64,000 bases of DNA from Rapana venosa (lineage: Eukaryota > Mollusca > Gastropoda > Neogastropoda > Muricidae). A model generated the notes under the pieces. It was not told where the DNA came from. It saw nothing but the letters and a program-made list of their open reading frames with translations, and ran no database searches. Positions 28,403 to 44,400 of the stretch are shown here, in pieces. The DNA is taken from NCBI GenBank assembly GCA_028751875.1, contig CM054156.1:56134061-56198060 (forward strand). Reading direction: 5' to 3'. Position 1 is the stretch's first letter; every line of letters starts with the position of its first letter. The translations under genes and the position numbers were made by a program.

Positions 28403-31400
28403 ATGTACGCAACTGTAATTATACACTGTAATACACTTGTTAATACATCCTTATACTCATACTGTAATACACTTCAATGACAATGTAATTCACTGTAATC
28501 TACACGATGCAATACATAACGGTGTAATACACTGCAATTCACGTGTATACACTGTAATACTTGTTATATACACTGTAAAACCACTGTAATACGGTGTAAT
28601 CCAATGCACTGTACTCACAGTACACTACACGTCAATGCACTGTAATACATTGAAATGATACAGAATTACATATGTAAGACATAGCGCATTACACACTTTA
28701 TTAAACTGTAGTACACTAGCTAATTCACTGTAATACACGTGTAGATACACTGTTAATACACTTAAAATTTCACTGTAGTATTAATGCACTGTTCCACAGT
28801 ACGCTACACTGCATTCGCATGGAATTACTGACTGTTATACGCACTGTGAATACACTGTGTATTTTACACAAGAATACATTGTAATACACTACAATTATTT
28901 GTACATTGTATTACTACAGTTGTGATGTACAGACAGTCGGTAATACACTGTAATACACTGCACTGTACACAGTTAAGCTAAACTTGCAATGTTACTGTAT
29001 ATACACTGTATACGTTGGTAATACACAACAATTTCATTGTAATACAGTTACAATACACTGTATTAAAACTGGGATACATGTTATACACTGCTTGAATATC
29101 CCACTGTAATATCATCTGTTCTATTACAACTGGATATAACATTGCACTGTTCCCAGTTACACTCCAAATGCAATGCACGTCATACATTGTTTATACTATT
29201 GTCATTAGATTGTTATGTCATCTGTAATACACCTTTAAGTTACACGTGTATTGCACTTTATATACATATTATAAAGCCACTTGTAATACAGCTGTAATAC
29301 ACTTGCAAATACACGTGTAATATACTGTATAGCACTGTTATATACATTGTAATACAGACTGCAATAAATTTACTGTGATTAACTGTAATACACTGGAAAT
29401 ACATCCTGTAATTACACTGTGAATACACTGTAGAAAAGAAACTTGTAATACATGTAATACACACGTGTAATTACATGGGAAGTACATTGTAATTACCTAC
29501 TGTTAATACACATTTATACATTTTTACCCACACTGTAATAACTGCAATGCAATGCAATACACTGTAATCCAATGTATGCCATCAGTAATTCACAGCAATA
29601 TTCTGTATTAAACTTATTTACACTTATTAACTTGTATTACACTGTAATAACGCTGTAAGGACTACTGCATTTACACTGTTATACACTGATACAATTGCAT
29701 TACACTGTAAATCACATGAATTGTTCCACGGCTACATTATAAACTGCAATGCACTTTAGATATACACTTTTAAACGTATGTAATACACTTGTTATTCACT
29801 GCTATCACACTTTAATACATTGTAAAAACACTGCAATACACCTTTAATACACTATAATACAATGTTAGTACTCACTGTAATTCAGACTGTAATTCCACTG
29901 TAGTTATCTTTGTAATTAACTATTTAAGTACATTGTTATACACTGTATTACACTGAATTACCACTGTAATACAGTATTACATTGTACTACACTGCAATAC
30001 GACGAGCACCTTGCGCAGTGCACTACAGACTACATGTATATTATATCACTTGATACTCTCAGTACTACTTCACTGCATCATGCACGAGTAATACCATTGT
30101 ATATAAACTGCTAATTACACTATTATATTACACTTGCATAATATACTGTTAATACTCTGTATAATATTAAACTATAGTAACTGTGTATACGCTGTAATAC
30201 AATTGCACTGTACCACAGTACACCTTACTCTGCAAAGTGCATGTAAATACTTTGTACATACACTTGTATACCACTGTAATACTCTGGTAATTACGCTGTT
30301 AATACATTGTATTTCCACTGCAATACACCGTGCAATACAACTGTATTTCACTGTATACATATTAAGTCACTGTAAAACATGCAATCACACTGTAAATACA
30401 ACTGCAATTACACTGGATATACATTGCACTGTAACCACAGTATCACTTACATGCAATGCACTCATAATTACACTGTAATTACATCTGTAATACTACTGTA
30501 ATTTATCTTTAATACAATGTTATTACACCGTATTAATACACTGTTAGACAATCTGTAATTACTTGCATTACATTGTATAACACTGCAAATACACTGTATT
30601 ACACTGTAACCTCATTTGTTAATTCATGTGATAACACGGCATTTACCAAAGTATTTCCAGACTGTATTGCTACTGGTAATACACTGCTCTTGTGTTGACG
30701 TGCACTACACTACATGTAATACACATCAACATTACGCGCTAGATACACTTCACTGTCCTACCGAACACTTACATTGTTAATTCTATGGCACTAAAACTGA
30801 AATAACACTGCACTGTACTGTTGTATCATAACATTGTTAAACTACTTTTTCTAAACACACCACTGCTGCCGCACTCAGTTAAATACAACGCTGAATACAC
30901 TGTTATACAATGCACTGTACCAGCAGAACACTACACGCTGCAAAGCATCTGTTAATACACTGCTATACAGTAATTCACTGTTAATACACTGTTATACTCT
31001 GTTAATTACACTGTCAATACGCACTGTAGATACGCTGCCATACCCCTGTAAATTACACTGTTATAACTCTGTAACACTTTTGGCATACACATGGTTTAAA
31101 CTACTGTAATGTCTGTAACACTGGGTAATAAATGCACCGCAATGATAACAGACATTTAATACACTACTCATGCAATGCATGCACTGTAATACACTGTAAT
31201 ACAAACTGTAATACACTGTTTTTCGCAATGTAATACGATGTACGTCACTTTTACATACATGGTAATAGCATATGTAATACTCTGCAATAAATTGGAATAG
31301 CAATGCAATCACACAGTAATACTACTTTGAATACATTATATACATTGCAATAAACTGTAATCACTTGTTATTACATGTAGAACACGTACTTCACTGTACA

Positions 31401-32320
31401 TACTTTAATACTATGTAAAATAATTGCAAGACACTGTAATACCCCAGTTAATTATACTGTCAATTACCAATGTTACTTCGATTGTATCTAATACATGTGA
31501 TAAAAATCTGTAATACATCTGTAATACAGACTGTAATACAATGCACTGTTCCCAGTGCACTTCACGGCATTGCACTGCTAAGTACGACTGATTATTTCAC
31601 TGTAAAACACTAGTCATGCACACGTAATTCTTTTTAATACACGTAGTAAAAGAGCACCTTTAATAATTGTTAAGAACTCAGTCAATACACTTTAATCACT
31701 GTGTAGAATACACTGCATACACTTATATTTCAATGTATTACATGGTAAACTCTCGTTGTAATTCACTTATATACAGACTTAAATTCATGGTTAAAACACG
31801 TGCAATACACTGTAAAATAGTATGTTAGATGTATAGTCGTTAATACTACGTAATACATTGTAATGCATTGTAAATACATTGTAATATCAGACTGCAAGAT
31901 TAAATGTGTAATACCCTCAGTAATTAGTTTATTTATATTATATACATGCATATACTGTATTACACTGTATTTCACTGTATTTCATTGTAATTAGACACTG
32001 TTGTAATACACTGTAATACATGTAATACACTGTCATTTCACTGTACACACTTTAGATTACATTGTAATATACCTACTGCTATAACTTTATACACTGTAAT
32101 ACATTGTGATACATTGTTAATTTCACGGTAATACACTTTAAGTACATTGGTAAACGTCTGCAGAATTAACTGTTATTACACTGTCAATACACTGTATATA
32201 CTCATTGTCATACTTTGTTAATACAGATGTAATACAAATGGTTACACAGGAATACACTGTAATACACTGCCAATACACTGAAATTTCCACTGTAAATTAC
32301 ATTGTAATAACTGTACTGTG

Positions 32321-32506
32321 CTGCAAGTGAACACTTCACTACATGTAATACATAACACTGTACAGCTCAGTATTACTCAACTTGTTACTCCAGTTCACTA
32401 CAATGTAATAACCTGCACTCATGAACTGATATACACTGCACTGTTCTGATTGTAGACATTACATTGTTAAACACATTACAAACACCGGCACATCGCCGCA
32501 GTTTAC
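32321..32506 (+). repeat. Roughly 180-bp higher-order landmark, copy in noisy region
   Basis: It starts CTGCAAGTGAACACTTCACT, has a GTACAGCTCAGTATTACTC segment, and ends at ATCGCCGCAGTTTAC. The order of segments matches the copies at 3,511 and 8,013. Confidence 0.65.
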
Positions 32507-35502
32507 TACAATGTAATACCACTGAATTCCACAATGCAAATGTACCACAGTACACTATACTGACATTGACACTGTTATATACTTTGGTAATTAACTGCAT
32601 ACATGTAATACACTGTCAATAACTGTAATTACACTGAAATACATTGTAGACACACAGCAGCATTACACTGTAACACACTGTTATACATGTTAATACACTG
32701 TAATACACTGTAATACACTGTTAATACACTGTAATACACTGTTTACATACACATTTAATAACTGTGATTACACTGTAATTCATGTAATACAATGTCACTG
32801 TAACGCGGAGTAAGCAATACACTTGCTAAACACTTTAATACACTGTAATACACTGTAATTCACTGTAACTACACTGCACTGGACTGTTGTACATGACTTT
32901 GTTTAAACACTGTTTACAACACCGCACTCTGCCACGTTTACTAAACTGTTATAAAAACACTGTTATACAAGGCACGTGTTTAACCACTCTCAGTCACTAC
33001 ACTGCAATTGCACCTGTAATTGAATGTAATACACTTGCAATTTACACTGTAATACACCTGTTATACATTGTAATTACACTGCAATAGAAACCTGTGTTTC
33101 ATTGTAATACACTTTTAATTACCACTGTAATTACCTGTAATACGCTGTAATCACTGTAATGTAACTGATAATACATGCACTGTACCACAGTACAGTCAAT
33201 CACTGCTATGCACTGTAATATATCTGTAATACTATTGTAAATACTCAACATTACATTGTAATAGCCACTAAATACATTTGTTATACTTCTGGTGATACAG
33301 TCTGTGCTACGCTCTGTAATACACTGGTAATACACTGGTAATACTTTTGTAATACTCTGTAATATAATGCACTGTACCATCCGTACATATCTACACTGCA
33401 ATGCACTAGTAATACATTGTAATACTATGTAATATTTTGTAATTCTTTGGAATAGACACTTTAGAATACACTGTAATGCTCACTTTAGATACAATGTAAA
33501 GTAACACTGCATCAGACACTGTTTTACACTGTATACATGTAATACACTGTTAATACACTGTTAATACCGCACTTCGCAATATGACTGTGATACACTGTAT
33601 TACACTGTAATACTCTATGAATAAACATGTATTAACCTGTAATACACATGTAAGATAACTGTATATTCACTGTAAAAATACTCATTGTATATTCATTGTA
33701 ATTACACGCTGTATTAACACGGCAATACACTGTAATACTCACTGAAATTAAATTTTGTAATACATTTGTTAACACACTGCAATACACTGTATAACATCCG
33801 TAATGAACTGTAATACAAAGCACTTTTACCACAGTACTCTACACTGCGTTAATGCACTTGTAATATCACTTTGTTCACTCTGTTAGAAATACTACTGTAA
33901 AACCACTGTACATCCAGTGTAGATGTACACTTTACTACACTGTAATCCAGAACTGCGATAAATTAATACACTGTTATATCACTGTATATTCTACTGCAAT
34001 ACACTGTAAATTCATTGTAATACATTGTATGACACTGTGATACACTGGTGAAAAAGGTTAATACTCTGTAATATACTGTAATACACTGTTAATACACTAT
34101 TTAATGCTCTGTAATGTGCATGCAGGCACCTACACTACATTGTACATACATCACACTTTAACGCAGAAATCATTCACTGTGTACTCCAGTTAACACTCAA
34201 CACTGTAAATACACTGCACTGAATTGAAATACACCCCCAGCATTACACTGTAATAGCACTGCAGTACACTGTAATACAAAATGTAATACACAGTAATCAT
34301 CTAAAATTACACTTTATATACACTGCAATACATTCTATATACACTGCAATACACTGCAATGGCAAGGTATTGTACTTGTGTTACACTGTTAATAAACTGT
34401 AATGAAACTGTAATAATTGTTAATTACGCTGTAAGACATTGTAATACAGCTGTTTTAATACATTTGTAATACACTGTAATAACGTCTATAACGCATGTTT
34501 TAAGACACTGTAATACATGTAATTCAACTGCAATGCTCTGTAATCACATTTTCTAAGACACTGCAATTTACACTGCAATATCTGCAATACACTGTTTTAT
34601 TGTTATAAAGCTGTAATTCACTGCAATACACTGTAATTCACTGTAAAACACTGTATAATTTAGTTATAATCTGTATACACTGTTTTATATACACTGTAAT
34701 ACACTGTTATTTCACCGCGTAATACACTTTAATACACTGTAACACACTTTATTACATTGTAATAGACAAGCTAATTTACACTGTTTTTTTAATACGCTCA
34801 AAGCGACTGTACCACACTACACTAGCACTGCGTAGCGCACCTAGTTATTACCACTGTTATTAAATGTAAATCGCACTGTAATTAACATTGCAACTTAACA
34901 CTTAAAATTCATTGATAAACTACTGCAATACCTGTAATACACTGTTATAACCGTAATACATTGTAATTGCACTGTAATACATGTGTCAGTTACGACTGCA
35001 ATACATTGTTACTACACTGTATTTCACTGTAATACGCTGCAATATACTGCATTTACACTGTAATTTCTCACTGTTATTACACTTATACACTGTTAAATAC
35101 ACTGTAATAGATTGTAAAACACTGCTCATAACACTGTAATAAAAAGCAATACACAGTTAATACAATATACGACATTCTCTGTAATACACATCAATCACAT
35201 TGTTATGTACACTGTTAACATACACTGTAATACACTGTATGACATTGTAATACACTTCAATACACTGTAATTAACTTGGGATACACTGTATTACACTGTA
35301 ATACACTTTAATACACAGGAATACTCGCTGTATTATCTGACTGTAATAACACTAGTATTTGTCTTTAATGCCCTGTATTACATGGAACTACATCATGCAC
35401 TTGTGACCACAGTACACTACACTTGCAATGTACTGTTTATATCCAGAGTTGCAATATAATGTATTACAACTGTATTATTCACTGTAATTCACTCGCTATG
35501 GT

Positions 35503-35683
35503 GTGCAGTGCAGACTACACTCCATGGTACATACATCACACTGTCGCGTTAAGCACTTCACTTTACTCAAGTTCATATCACTGTACTACACTGGCACTGA
35601 ACTGTAATGACACTGCACTGTACTGTTGTTTCATTAATATTGTTATATTACTTTACAACACTGCACTCTGCCTGCAGTTTTTC
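35503..35683 (+). repeat. Roughly 180-bp higher-order landmark, copy in noisy region
   Basis: It runs from GTGCAGTGCAGACTACACTC through GCACTGTACTGTTGTTTC to CACTCTGCCTGCAGTTT. It is followed by a roughly 40-bp landmark near 35,715, the same order as at 8,013-8,240. Confidence 0.65.
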
Positions 35684-36357
35684 TACGACCGTGTAAAACA
35701 CATGTTAATACATGCACTGTACCAGAGTACACTACACTTGCAATGCACTGTAAGACTCATTTGTTAATACTCTGCCAATACACGGAATAACTGCAATACG
35801 CACTGTATACACTGCGTACATTATATACACTGCTATACACATTGTATAACACGAGTAATACACTTTATACCACTGTCAATACATTGTTTATACCACAGTA
35901 ATTCATGAATACACTGTAATAAATGTAATACAATATACCGTATTGCAATGCATTAGTTACAACATAGTACATACACTGCAATGCAGTGTGTAATACTACT
36001 TGTAATACATTGTAGATACACAGCATTACATTGTAATACATTACATAACTCTGTATTTTACACTGTGATACCTTGTAATACACTGTGATTACTTTGGTAA
36101 TACACTGTTCATACAGGCAATGCTCTGTAATACACTTTATAATACATTGTTATACTTGTAATTCCTGTATCACACTTTTAATACAGTTGTAAAAAACACT
36201 GCAAATACACTTAATACGCGGTAGAAAATGTAGTACACTGTAATTCAACTGTAATACCAATGTGAGACTGTGTATGTGTCACTGCAACATTACACTGAAA
36301 ATACTACTGTAATACACTGTAATACATTAGGTATACATGCAATTACACTCGCATCTT

Positions 36358-36548
36358 GCTGCAGTGCTCTACACTATCATGTGACTCATTCACACTGTTG
36401 ACGCAAGTACCTTGTCTACTGTGTACTCCTCAGTTTACTCCACACTGTTATACATCCTGCACTGTAACTGAATATACACATTTGCAGTACTGTTGTATAT
36501 TACATTGTTATAACACTTTAGCAAAACTGCACCTACGCCGCAGTTTAC
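36358..36548 (+). repeat. Roughly 180-bp higher-order landmark, copy in noisy region
   Basis: It starts GCTGCAGTGCTCTACACTAT, contains GCAGTACTGTTGTATATTAC and ends CACCTACGCCGCAGTTTAC. It lies only about 860 bp after the previous copy, so the higher-order period is not constant. Confidence 0.65.
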
Positions 36549-39500
36549 TGACACTGGTGATTACACTGTACTACAATGCTACTGTACTGTTGTCAGTATA
36601 TACTAACCCTGCAATGCACTGTAATACTTGATTGTATAAACTGCTCAATACTACTTGTTTAATTATCCCTGCATTTACACTGTAATACACTGTAATTACA
36701 CTGTAAGATGCATTTGTAATAACACTGCAATTAAATATAATACACTGTAATGTGCTGTAATACACTATTATTACACTGTATTACAGCTGTAACAGACAAT
36801 GCACTGTACCATAGTACACTACATGCATAGCACTGTAATACAGTGGTAAAACACTGCTATAATCACTGTATACACTGTAATTATCACATGTAAATACAAT
36901 TGTAATGCACTGGCTCATATACACTTGACATACACTGTAATTCACTGTTAAAACAATGTATTATACAGCTGGTGTATTAGACACTTGCATATGACATGAT
37001 ATACACTTAGCAATAGTCACTGTAATACATTGCACAGGTACCACAGTACTCATACGATGCAAATGCAACCTGATTAATGCTCTGTAATTTACATATGTAA
37101 TACAGCGGTAATAAAATGTAAGTTACGTTTATTACAATGTAATACAACTTTTATACACACTGTATATACTGGTTAATACTAATGCAAGACATGTGTAATG
37201 ACACTGCAATACACTTGTAGTTACTACTGTAACTCAATGTAATACACTGTATTCCACTGTAAACCACTGCATTTACACTAGTATTACTCTGTATTTACAC
37301 TGTTTGCTAAGCTGTTATACAAATACACTGATATAAACTTTAATACACTTGTAAGTACTATCATTGTAATTCCCTCTTGCGATAACTTTGTAATGCACGC
37401 AATACACTGTATTACATGTAACTCATCCTGTAAGAACACTGTTAATAGAACTGTAATACACTGCGCTATTTCACTGTTTTTAAAATGGATTACACTGTAT
37501 TGCACTGGTAAATAACAATACACTGTAATACACTTTTAAATACTGTCTGTAATACTTTGTAAATACACATGAAGGATACTCATTTGTAATGCACTGCAAT
37601 ACACAAGTGTATTACTCAGTCTAACTCACTGTAGATCTACATCTCGAATAATAAACTCTAATATCACTGCATTACACTATGTATTACACTGATATTTCAC
37701 TGTTTTGCACTGTGATAAACAATTACAATGTTAATACACTTCTTTAATTACACTGTTAATACATAGATGTATACACTGGCGGTATACATCTGCTATGCAC
37801 TGCGCAATACACTGTATTACACTGGTAACTCACTGATATTTACACCTGTATTGCACTGTAAAACACTGATCTGTGATGCAAGTGAACTACAGCTAAAGAG
37901 CCAATACAATCACACTGTTAAGCCGCGAGCTTACACTTCACTGTCTCAAAAGTTAATACAATGTACTGACTCTGCTCTAAATCTTAAAACACTGAATGTA
38001 CTGTTGTACACTTAACTTTATTAGAACACAGCTACTCTGCGCGAAGTACATACACCTGTAATAAACTGTAAACATATTGCACTGCACCATGATACATACA
38101 CTGCATGTACGAAATACACCTGCATTATTACCTGGTATTACACTGTAAAACACTGCTCATGTTGCTGCAGATGCACTTACACCTTACACTGTAAATACAT
38201 CATAACTGAAACGAAATTACGCTTTCACTGTATCTCTCCATGCACACTACATTTAAGAGCTACAGTAGCTGAACTTGGTTAATGACATTTGAAAAAGTCC
38301 ACTCAATACACTTTGTCAATACACTGTAATACACTGTAGAGATACACTGTGAATATACATGTAATACTCTGAACAACGCACTGTTATACACTGTAATACA
38401 TTCCTGATTTAAAACTGTATTTTTCGTGCAATACACTGTATTACTTGATAATAAACTGTAATACAGTGTAATACACTGTAATAACAATGTAATACACTGG
38501 TAGTACATGGTGATAATACACTGTATATATGTGTTGTAATACAATGTAATACGACCTGTAATACACTGACAATATATACTCTAATTCAACTGTTCATACA
38601 GTGCACTCTGTCACAGTACAACTACACTGCAATTCACTGTATTAATATCTTTGAAAATACATTGTAGTACATTTGTGTACACTGTAATACCACTGTCATA
38701 ACTTGTTCATAACTGACTAATACACTGAATACACTTGTAATACACTGTAATACACTGTAATAACTGTAAGTACTCTAGTATTACATTGAACTGTACACAG
38801 TACACTAGAATTGCAATTGCACTGATCTGGTACCTGTAAATACACTGTAATAAACAACTGTATTCACTGTAATAGCCCATTTAATAGGACTGTTTTCACT
38901 TTAATACCATTGTGTTGCTACAGTTGTACATTACAGTTGTTAACACCTTTACAACACCGCATCTCTGCCGCAGTTACAGTTTAACTGCACTGTAATACAT
39001 CTCTAATACAATGTACTGTACCTTCACTACACCACATCAGCAATGCACAGTAATATCATTTTAGTACACATGACATCACTTTAATACATATTAACACACA
39101 GCAATTACACTGTAATATCAAATGCTAGTACACTGTATACAGACTGTAATTCACTGAGTCAATGCGAATTGTAATGACATTGTCATTGTACCACGCAGTA
39201 CACAATCACTGCAATTGCATGTTAATTGCACGTAATTTCACTGTAATACACTGTATATCATATGTTAATACGCACTTGTGAGGCACTAGTAATTTAACAC
39301 GATTAGAAACTATGTAAATACTTAGGTAATAACAACTGTAATACACTGTACTACATTGTAATAACTTAAATAGCTCTGTATACACTTAAATACATTGTAA
39401 TACATTGCAATACACTTAAATCAACCTTACAAATAACTGTAATGCACTGTGAATGCACTGTAACACAATGTAATACACTGTAATTCACTGCAATTGCGCG

Positions 39501-41419
39501 TACAATACCCATGCAAGACACTGGTCTAATTACATTTTAATACAACGTGTTAATACAGATGTAACTCACTGCAAAACACTGTAAATACATACTGTAATAA
39601 CACTGCACTTCACTGTAATACACTTTAATACACTGTAATACACTTTGATCACGGTATAACACTTGTGATACAAACTGTATATACTCGGTAATAGACAGAC
39701 TGTAATAACACTGCAATACATTGAAATACATCTTGAGACACTTTGTTACACGTGATTACGCTGTTAATACTCTTGTAATACAATGTATTTACACCTTTAA
39801 ATACAATATAATGCACTGTAATACACTGTCCATACAATGCGCTGTACAACGAGTATCACTGTACATGCAATGCACTGTAATTACATTGTAATACACAGCA
39901 TTACACTTGTAATACACTGCAAGATGCACTGTAATAACCTGTAATACATTGTAATAACTGTCACTAACTAAATTTAACTGTAATACACTGCAATAGACGG
40001 TAATACACTGTTTAATTCACATGTTTATCACTGTCAAAGACACTGAGTGTATATACAAATGGTAATACAATGTAATAACATATGCTCTGTATCACAGCTA
40101 CACTAGCACTGCAATTTCCACTGTTAAGTTACAGTGTAATTCCTGTATTTACACTGTTCAACACTGTAAAACACTGCAATACACATGTAATTATCTACTG
40201 ATACACCTGTAATACTTGCATTGTACTCAGACAGTACTCTACTCTGCAATGCACTGTAAGACACTGTCAATACAATGTATGATACACATAGTGTCAATTA
40301 AAGTGCAATACACTGTTTTACACTGTTAGACACTTTAGTACTTCATGGTAATACCTCCTGCGTAAATTGCACTGTAATTCTCTGTGATAAAGTGCACTGT
40401 ACCAGACATTACACTACACTGCAATACTCTGGCAATGCACTGTAATAAACTGTTAATAACTGTAATACATTGTTTTATACACTCAATACACTGTTATACT
40501 ATATAATACACTGCAAACAAAAACTGTAAGATTACACTTCTAAAGACAGTATAATACGATTTGCACATACATCTTGTAATACCATGTAATGACACTGTTT
40601 ATACAAGTTGTTACACTGTCTAGATGCACTGTAATAGACAGACTGTAATACATTGCACTATACCACAGTTGCACTACCACTGAAAATGACTGTATATACA
40701 TTGATAATACATCTGCGAATACAGTGTTTTACACTGCAATACACTGCATCACTGTAATTACACGTAATACATTGTATAACACATGCCAATACACTATATT
40801 TAACTGTAATACACTGCAAACACTGTAATCACACTGTAATTCACTGTAAAACAAACTTGTATTAGCACTGTAATGCACTGTAATACGCAATCTCAATACA
40901 TTGCGAATGTTACCACAATACACTACACTGCAATGTTACTGTAATAAATATAATGCAGCTGTACCTCAGACACTGAGACACTGCATCGCTCTTGGAAGAG
41001 ACACACTGTAATACACTGTTATTACAGTCTTGTATTACACAAGAATACTTTGTAATACACTACCAATACTACTGTATTACAGTGTGATACACAGGTAATA
41101 CACTGTAATACTCAATGCACTGTACCACAGTACGACTACACTGCAATGGTTACTGGAATTTGCACTGTAATACATTGTATAGACACAACTATAATTGAAT
41201 TACAACTACCATACACTGTATTAAACTGTTGATACTCTGTAAAGTACACTGTTAATACAGACTCGTAAGTACACTGTAATAAAACTCGCACTGCTACAAG
41301 TACTCACACTACTTTGCAATGAACTGGTCATACATTGTTATACTAGTCGTAATATAGTTGTTATTCACTGATATCACTTTAATCACTTGTAAGACTCTTT
41401 AATACAGTATAAAAACTAT

Positions 41420-44400
41420 GGAATACACTGTAAATACACTGCGCTTTAACTAACCTGTAATATACTGTTATACTTTAATACATTGTAATAGAACACTGCA
41501 AAGAATTACTGTGATACACTTGTAATACTACTTTTATTGATATACACTGTAATACACATGTAATACATGTAATACACTGTTAAAATACAGTTTGTAATTC
41601 ACGCTGTAATACAATTGTAATACATTGTTAATACACTGTAATTGCACTTTAATACATTTTTCCAATCACTGTTATACCACTGTGAATGCACATGACAAAT
41701 ACACTGCGATTTCATTGTAATACATGCAATATCACTGACAATACGAATTGTTAATACAAATGTTAATACACATTTGTATATACACTGCAATACACTGCGA
41801 TTACACTGATTAGATACACGGTAGAATAAATATTTAATACACTGGTTTAAAACACTGCAATAACACTGTAATACACTGTAATCCATTGCACTGTAAACTA
41901 AGTAACTACACTTGTCAATGCACTGTAATACAACTGTAAGTACACTGTTGTTTGCGTCACTGTTTAGATTCACTTTAATTCACTTGGAATACACTTTATA
42001 TACTGTTAATACATTGTATATACTGCAGATAACAATGTATGTACACTGCATTACACGTGTAATTACACTGTAACTCACTAGTAATAGCATCTGTAATCAC
42101 TGCATTTACACTGTATTACACTGTATTTACTCTCGTAGTGCACTTGTTAATACATTTCTGTCACTGTGATTGCGCAGGTAGTATCCTCCACTCTTCTGTA
42201 ATAGACATCACACTGTACGCCTCAGTAGACACGTTCATCTGCTTCTTCTGTACTATCTACTTTGTAATACACTTGCAACTAAACATGAATTAACTGCACT
42301 GTACTGTTGATACATAACATTGATTAAAAGAACTTTACAACACAGCACTCTGCCGCAGTACAGCTGCCCAACTGTAATACAACTGGTAATACAATGCACT
42401 GTACCACAGTACACTACACTGCAAAGCAGTAAAACCACTGTAATACGACTGTAGAATTTCACTGTAATTTCACATTAATACACTGTAATTCATATGCAAT
42501 ACACTTTGATATACAGATTGTTATAAACTGCAAAGACGCAGATGTTAATTACCACTGCAATACACTGGTAATACATTGGGATTACCTTGCATATACACTG
42601 TATTACACTGTTATCAAGACATTAACACATATGTACTACACTGTTAATACAATGTAATGCTCTGTAATACACTGTCTATAAAAATGCACTATTACACATT
42701 ACACTATCAGCTGCCAATTCATCTAGTTAATACAACAGTAATATCTGTACTTACACTATTTTCGCTGCTAATTACGCTGTTAATACGCTTGTAAATACGC
42801 TTTATTACATTTGTAATATCACTGCGCACAATACACTGCTACATTATACAGACTTGTTAATACGACTGCAACAAACTTGTAATACACTTTAATACATTAT
42901 AATATACTATTGCAATACAACGTATAATACACTGTATTACAATTGTAGATACTCTGTAATTCACTTGTAAGATAGTCTGTTATTACAATGTAAAAATGCC
43001 ACATTTACACTGTAATACTCACTGTTAATACACTTGTATATACACTGATATACTCTGTAATACATTGTAATACTTGCCTGTACCACACGTGCCACTACTC
43101 TGCAATTCATCTGTAATACATTGTTTAATACACTGAACTACTTTGGTATACTAATGCAATACACTGTAGATACACTGTAAAGATACATGGTAAGTAAAAC
43201 TGCATAAACTAATTTCTTAATGTAATACACGACAATACACTGTTAATACTCACTGTAATTCACTGTTTTAAAACACTGTAATTTACACTATTATACAATG
43301 TAATGCATTTGCACTGTACTCATCTGAGTACACTACACTGCAATTCTTCTGTAATACCACTGTAATCACTGTAATACTCACTGTAATTCACTGTAATTTA
43401 CAACTGGTAAAACATTGTAAAACACTGTAATACTAGCAGCAATTCATTTTAATACACAATGCAATACACTGTAGAGTGCTCAACTTTTATACACTTTGTA
43501 TATATACGTATTTTACACTGTTTATCCACTGTAATACACTGTAATACGCCACTGTAATAATATGTAATACACTGAATACCGCTGTGTAATACACTGTTAG
43601 TGACAATGTATTACATTTCTACAGTACAACAGTACACTATCACTGCTACTGCACTGTAAAAATTTTAATAACTGCAATTACTATCAGTTTATACACGCTC
43701 TTTAATACTCTGTAATACTACATAGATTAACCTCGCACTGCTCGCATTACTCCTGCATTTTACACTGCAATTACACTGTATTTACATTGTAATTACCAAT
43801 GTAATACGACTTATCTTCTACTGTATTACACTTCAACTTACAACATGTAATACTCACGGTTATTACTCTAGCAATACAGTGTAATACAGACTGCCTATAG
43901 ACACTGTATTACACGATGTTAGTTACAATTGTAATACACTGTAGAAACACACTGTTATACGCTGGTAATCCATAATGCACTGTACCAACAGCTACAATAC
44001 TAAAGCAATGCTCTGTATACAATGCATCAATATCGACAGAAATAACTCATTGTTATTAACATTTGCCAATAGCACTTTATTAAACTGTTGATTTACACTG
44101 TAATGTTCATGTTAAATACAACTGTAAGTACACCCTCTGTAATAACACTATAATACACTGTAATTTAATGGCACTGGTTCACAGTACACTTCTACTGCAT
44201 CGGCATGGATACACTGTAATACACTGTATAAACTGTATTACACATAGAATAAAATTGTATTACACTATCAATACATTGTTTATTACGTGTGATACCACCT
44301 GGTCTATACACTGTACATACATCTGCACGGTACCACGAGTATCACTACACTTTGCAAGATGTAGAACTGATATAGCAATGTTTAATACATTGTATTACAC

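Larger units (their letters stand above)
28403..41419 (+). repeat. 10-bp satellite with insertion-like noise
   Basis: The satellite is TAATACACTG throughout, but with extra bases scattered through the units (GTAATTACACTG, GTAAGTACAC, CTGATTACACTG). Higher-order landmarks are recognisable at about 30,693-30,880, 32,321-32,506, 35,503-35,683, 36,358-36,548 and 37,875-38,048, with partial copies near 30,005, 34,122 and 38,925. No gene, RNA or other element is visible. Confidence 0.85.
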
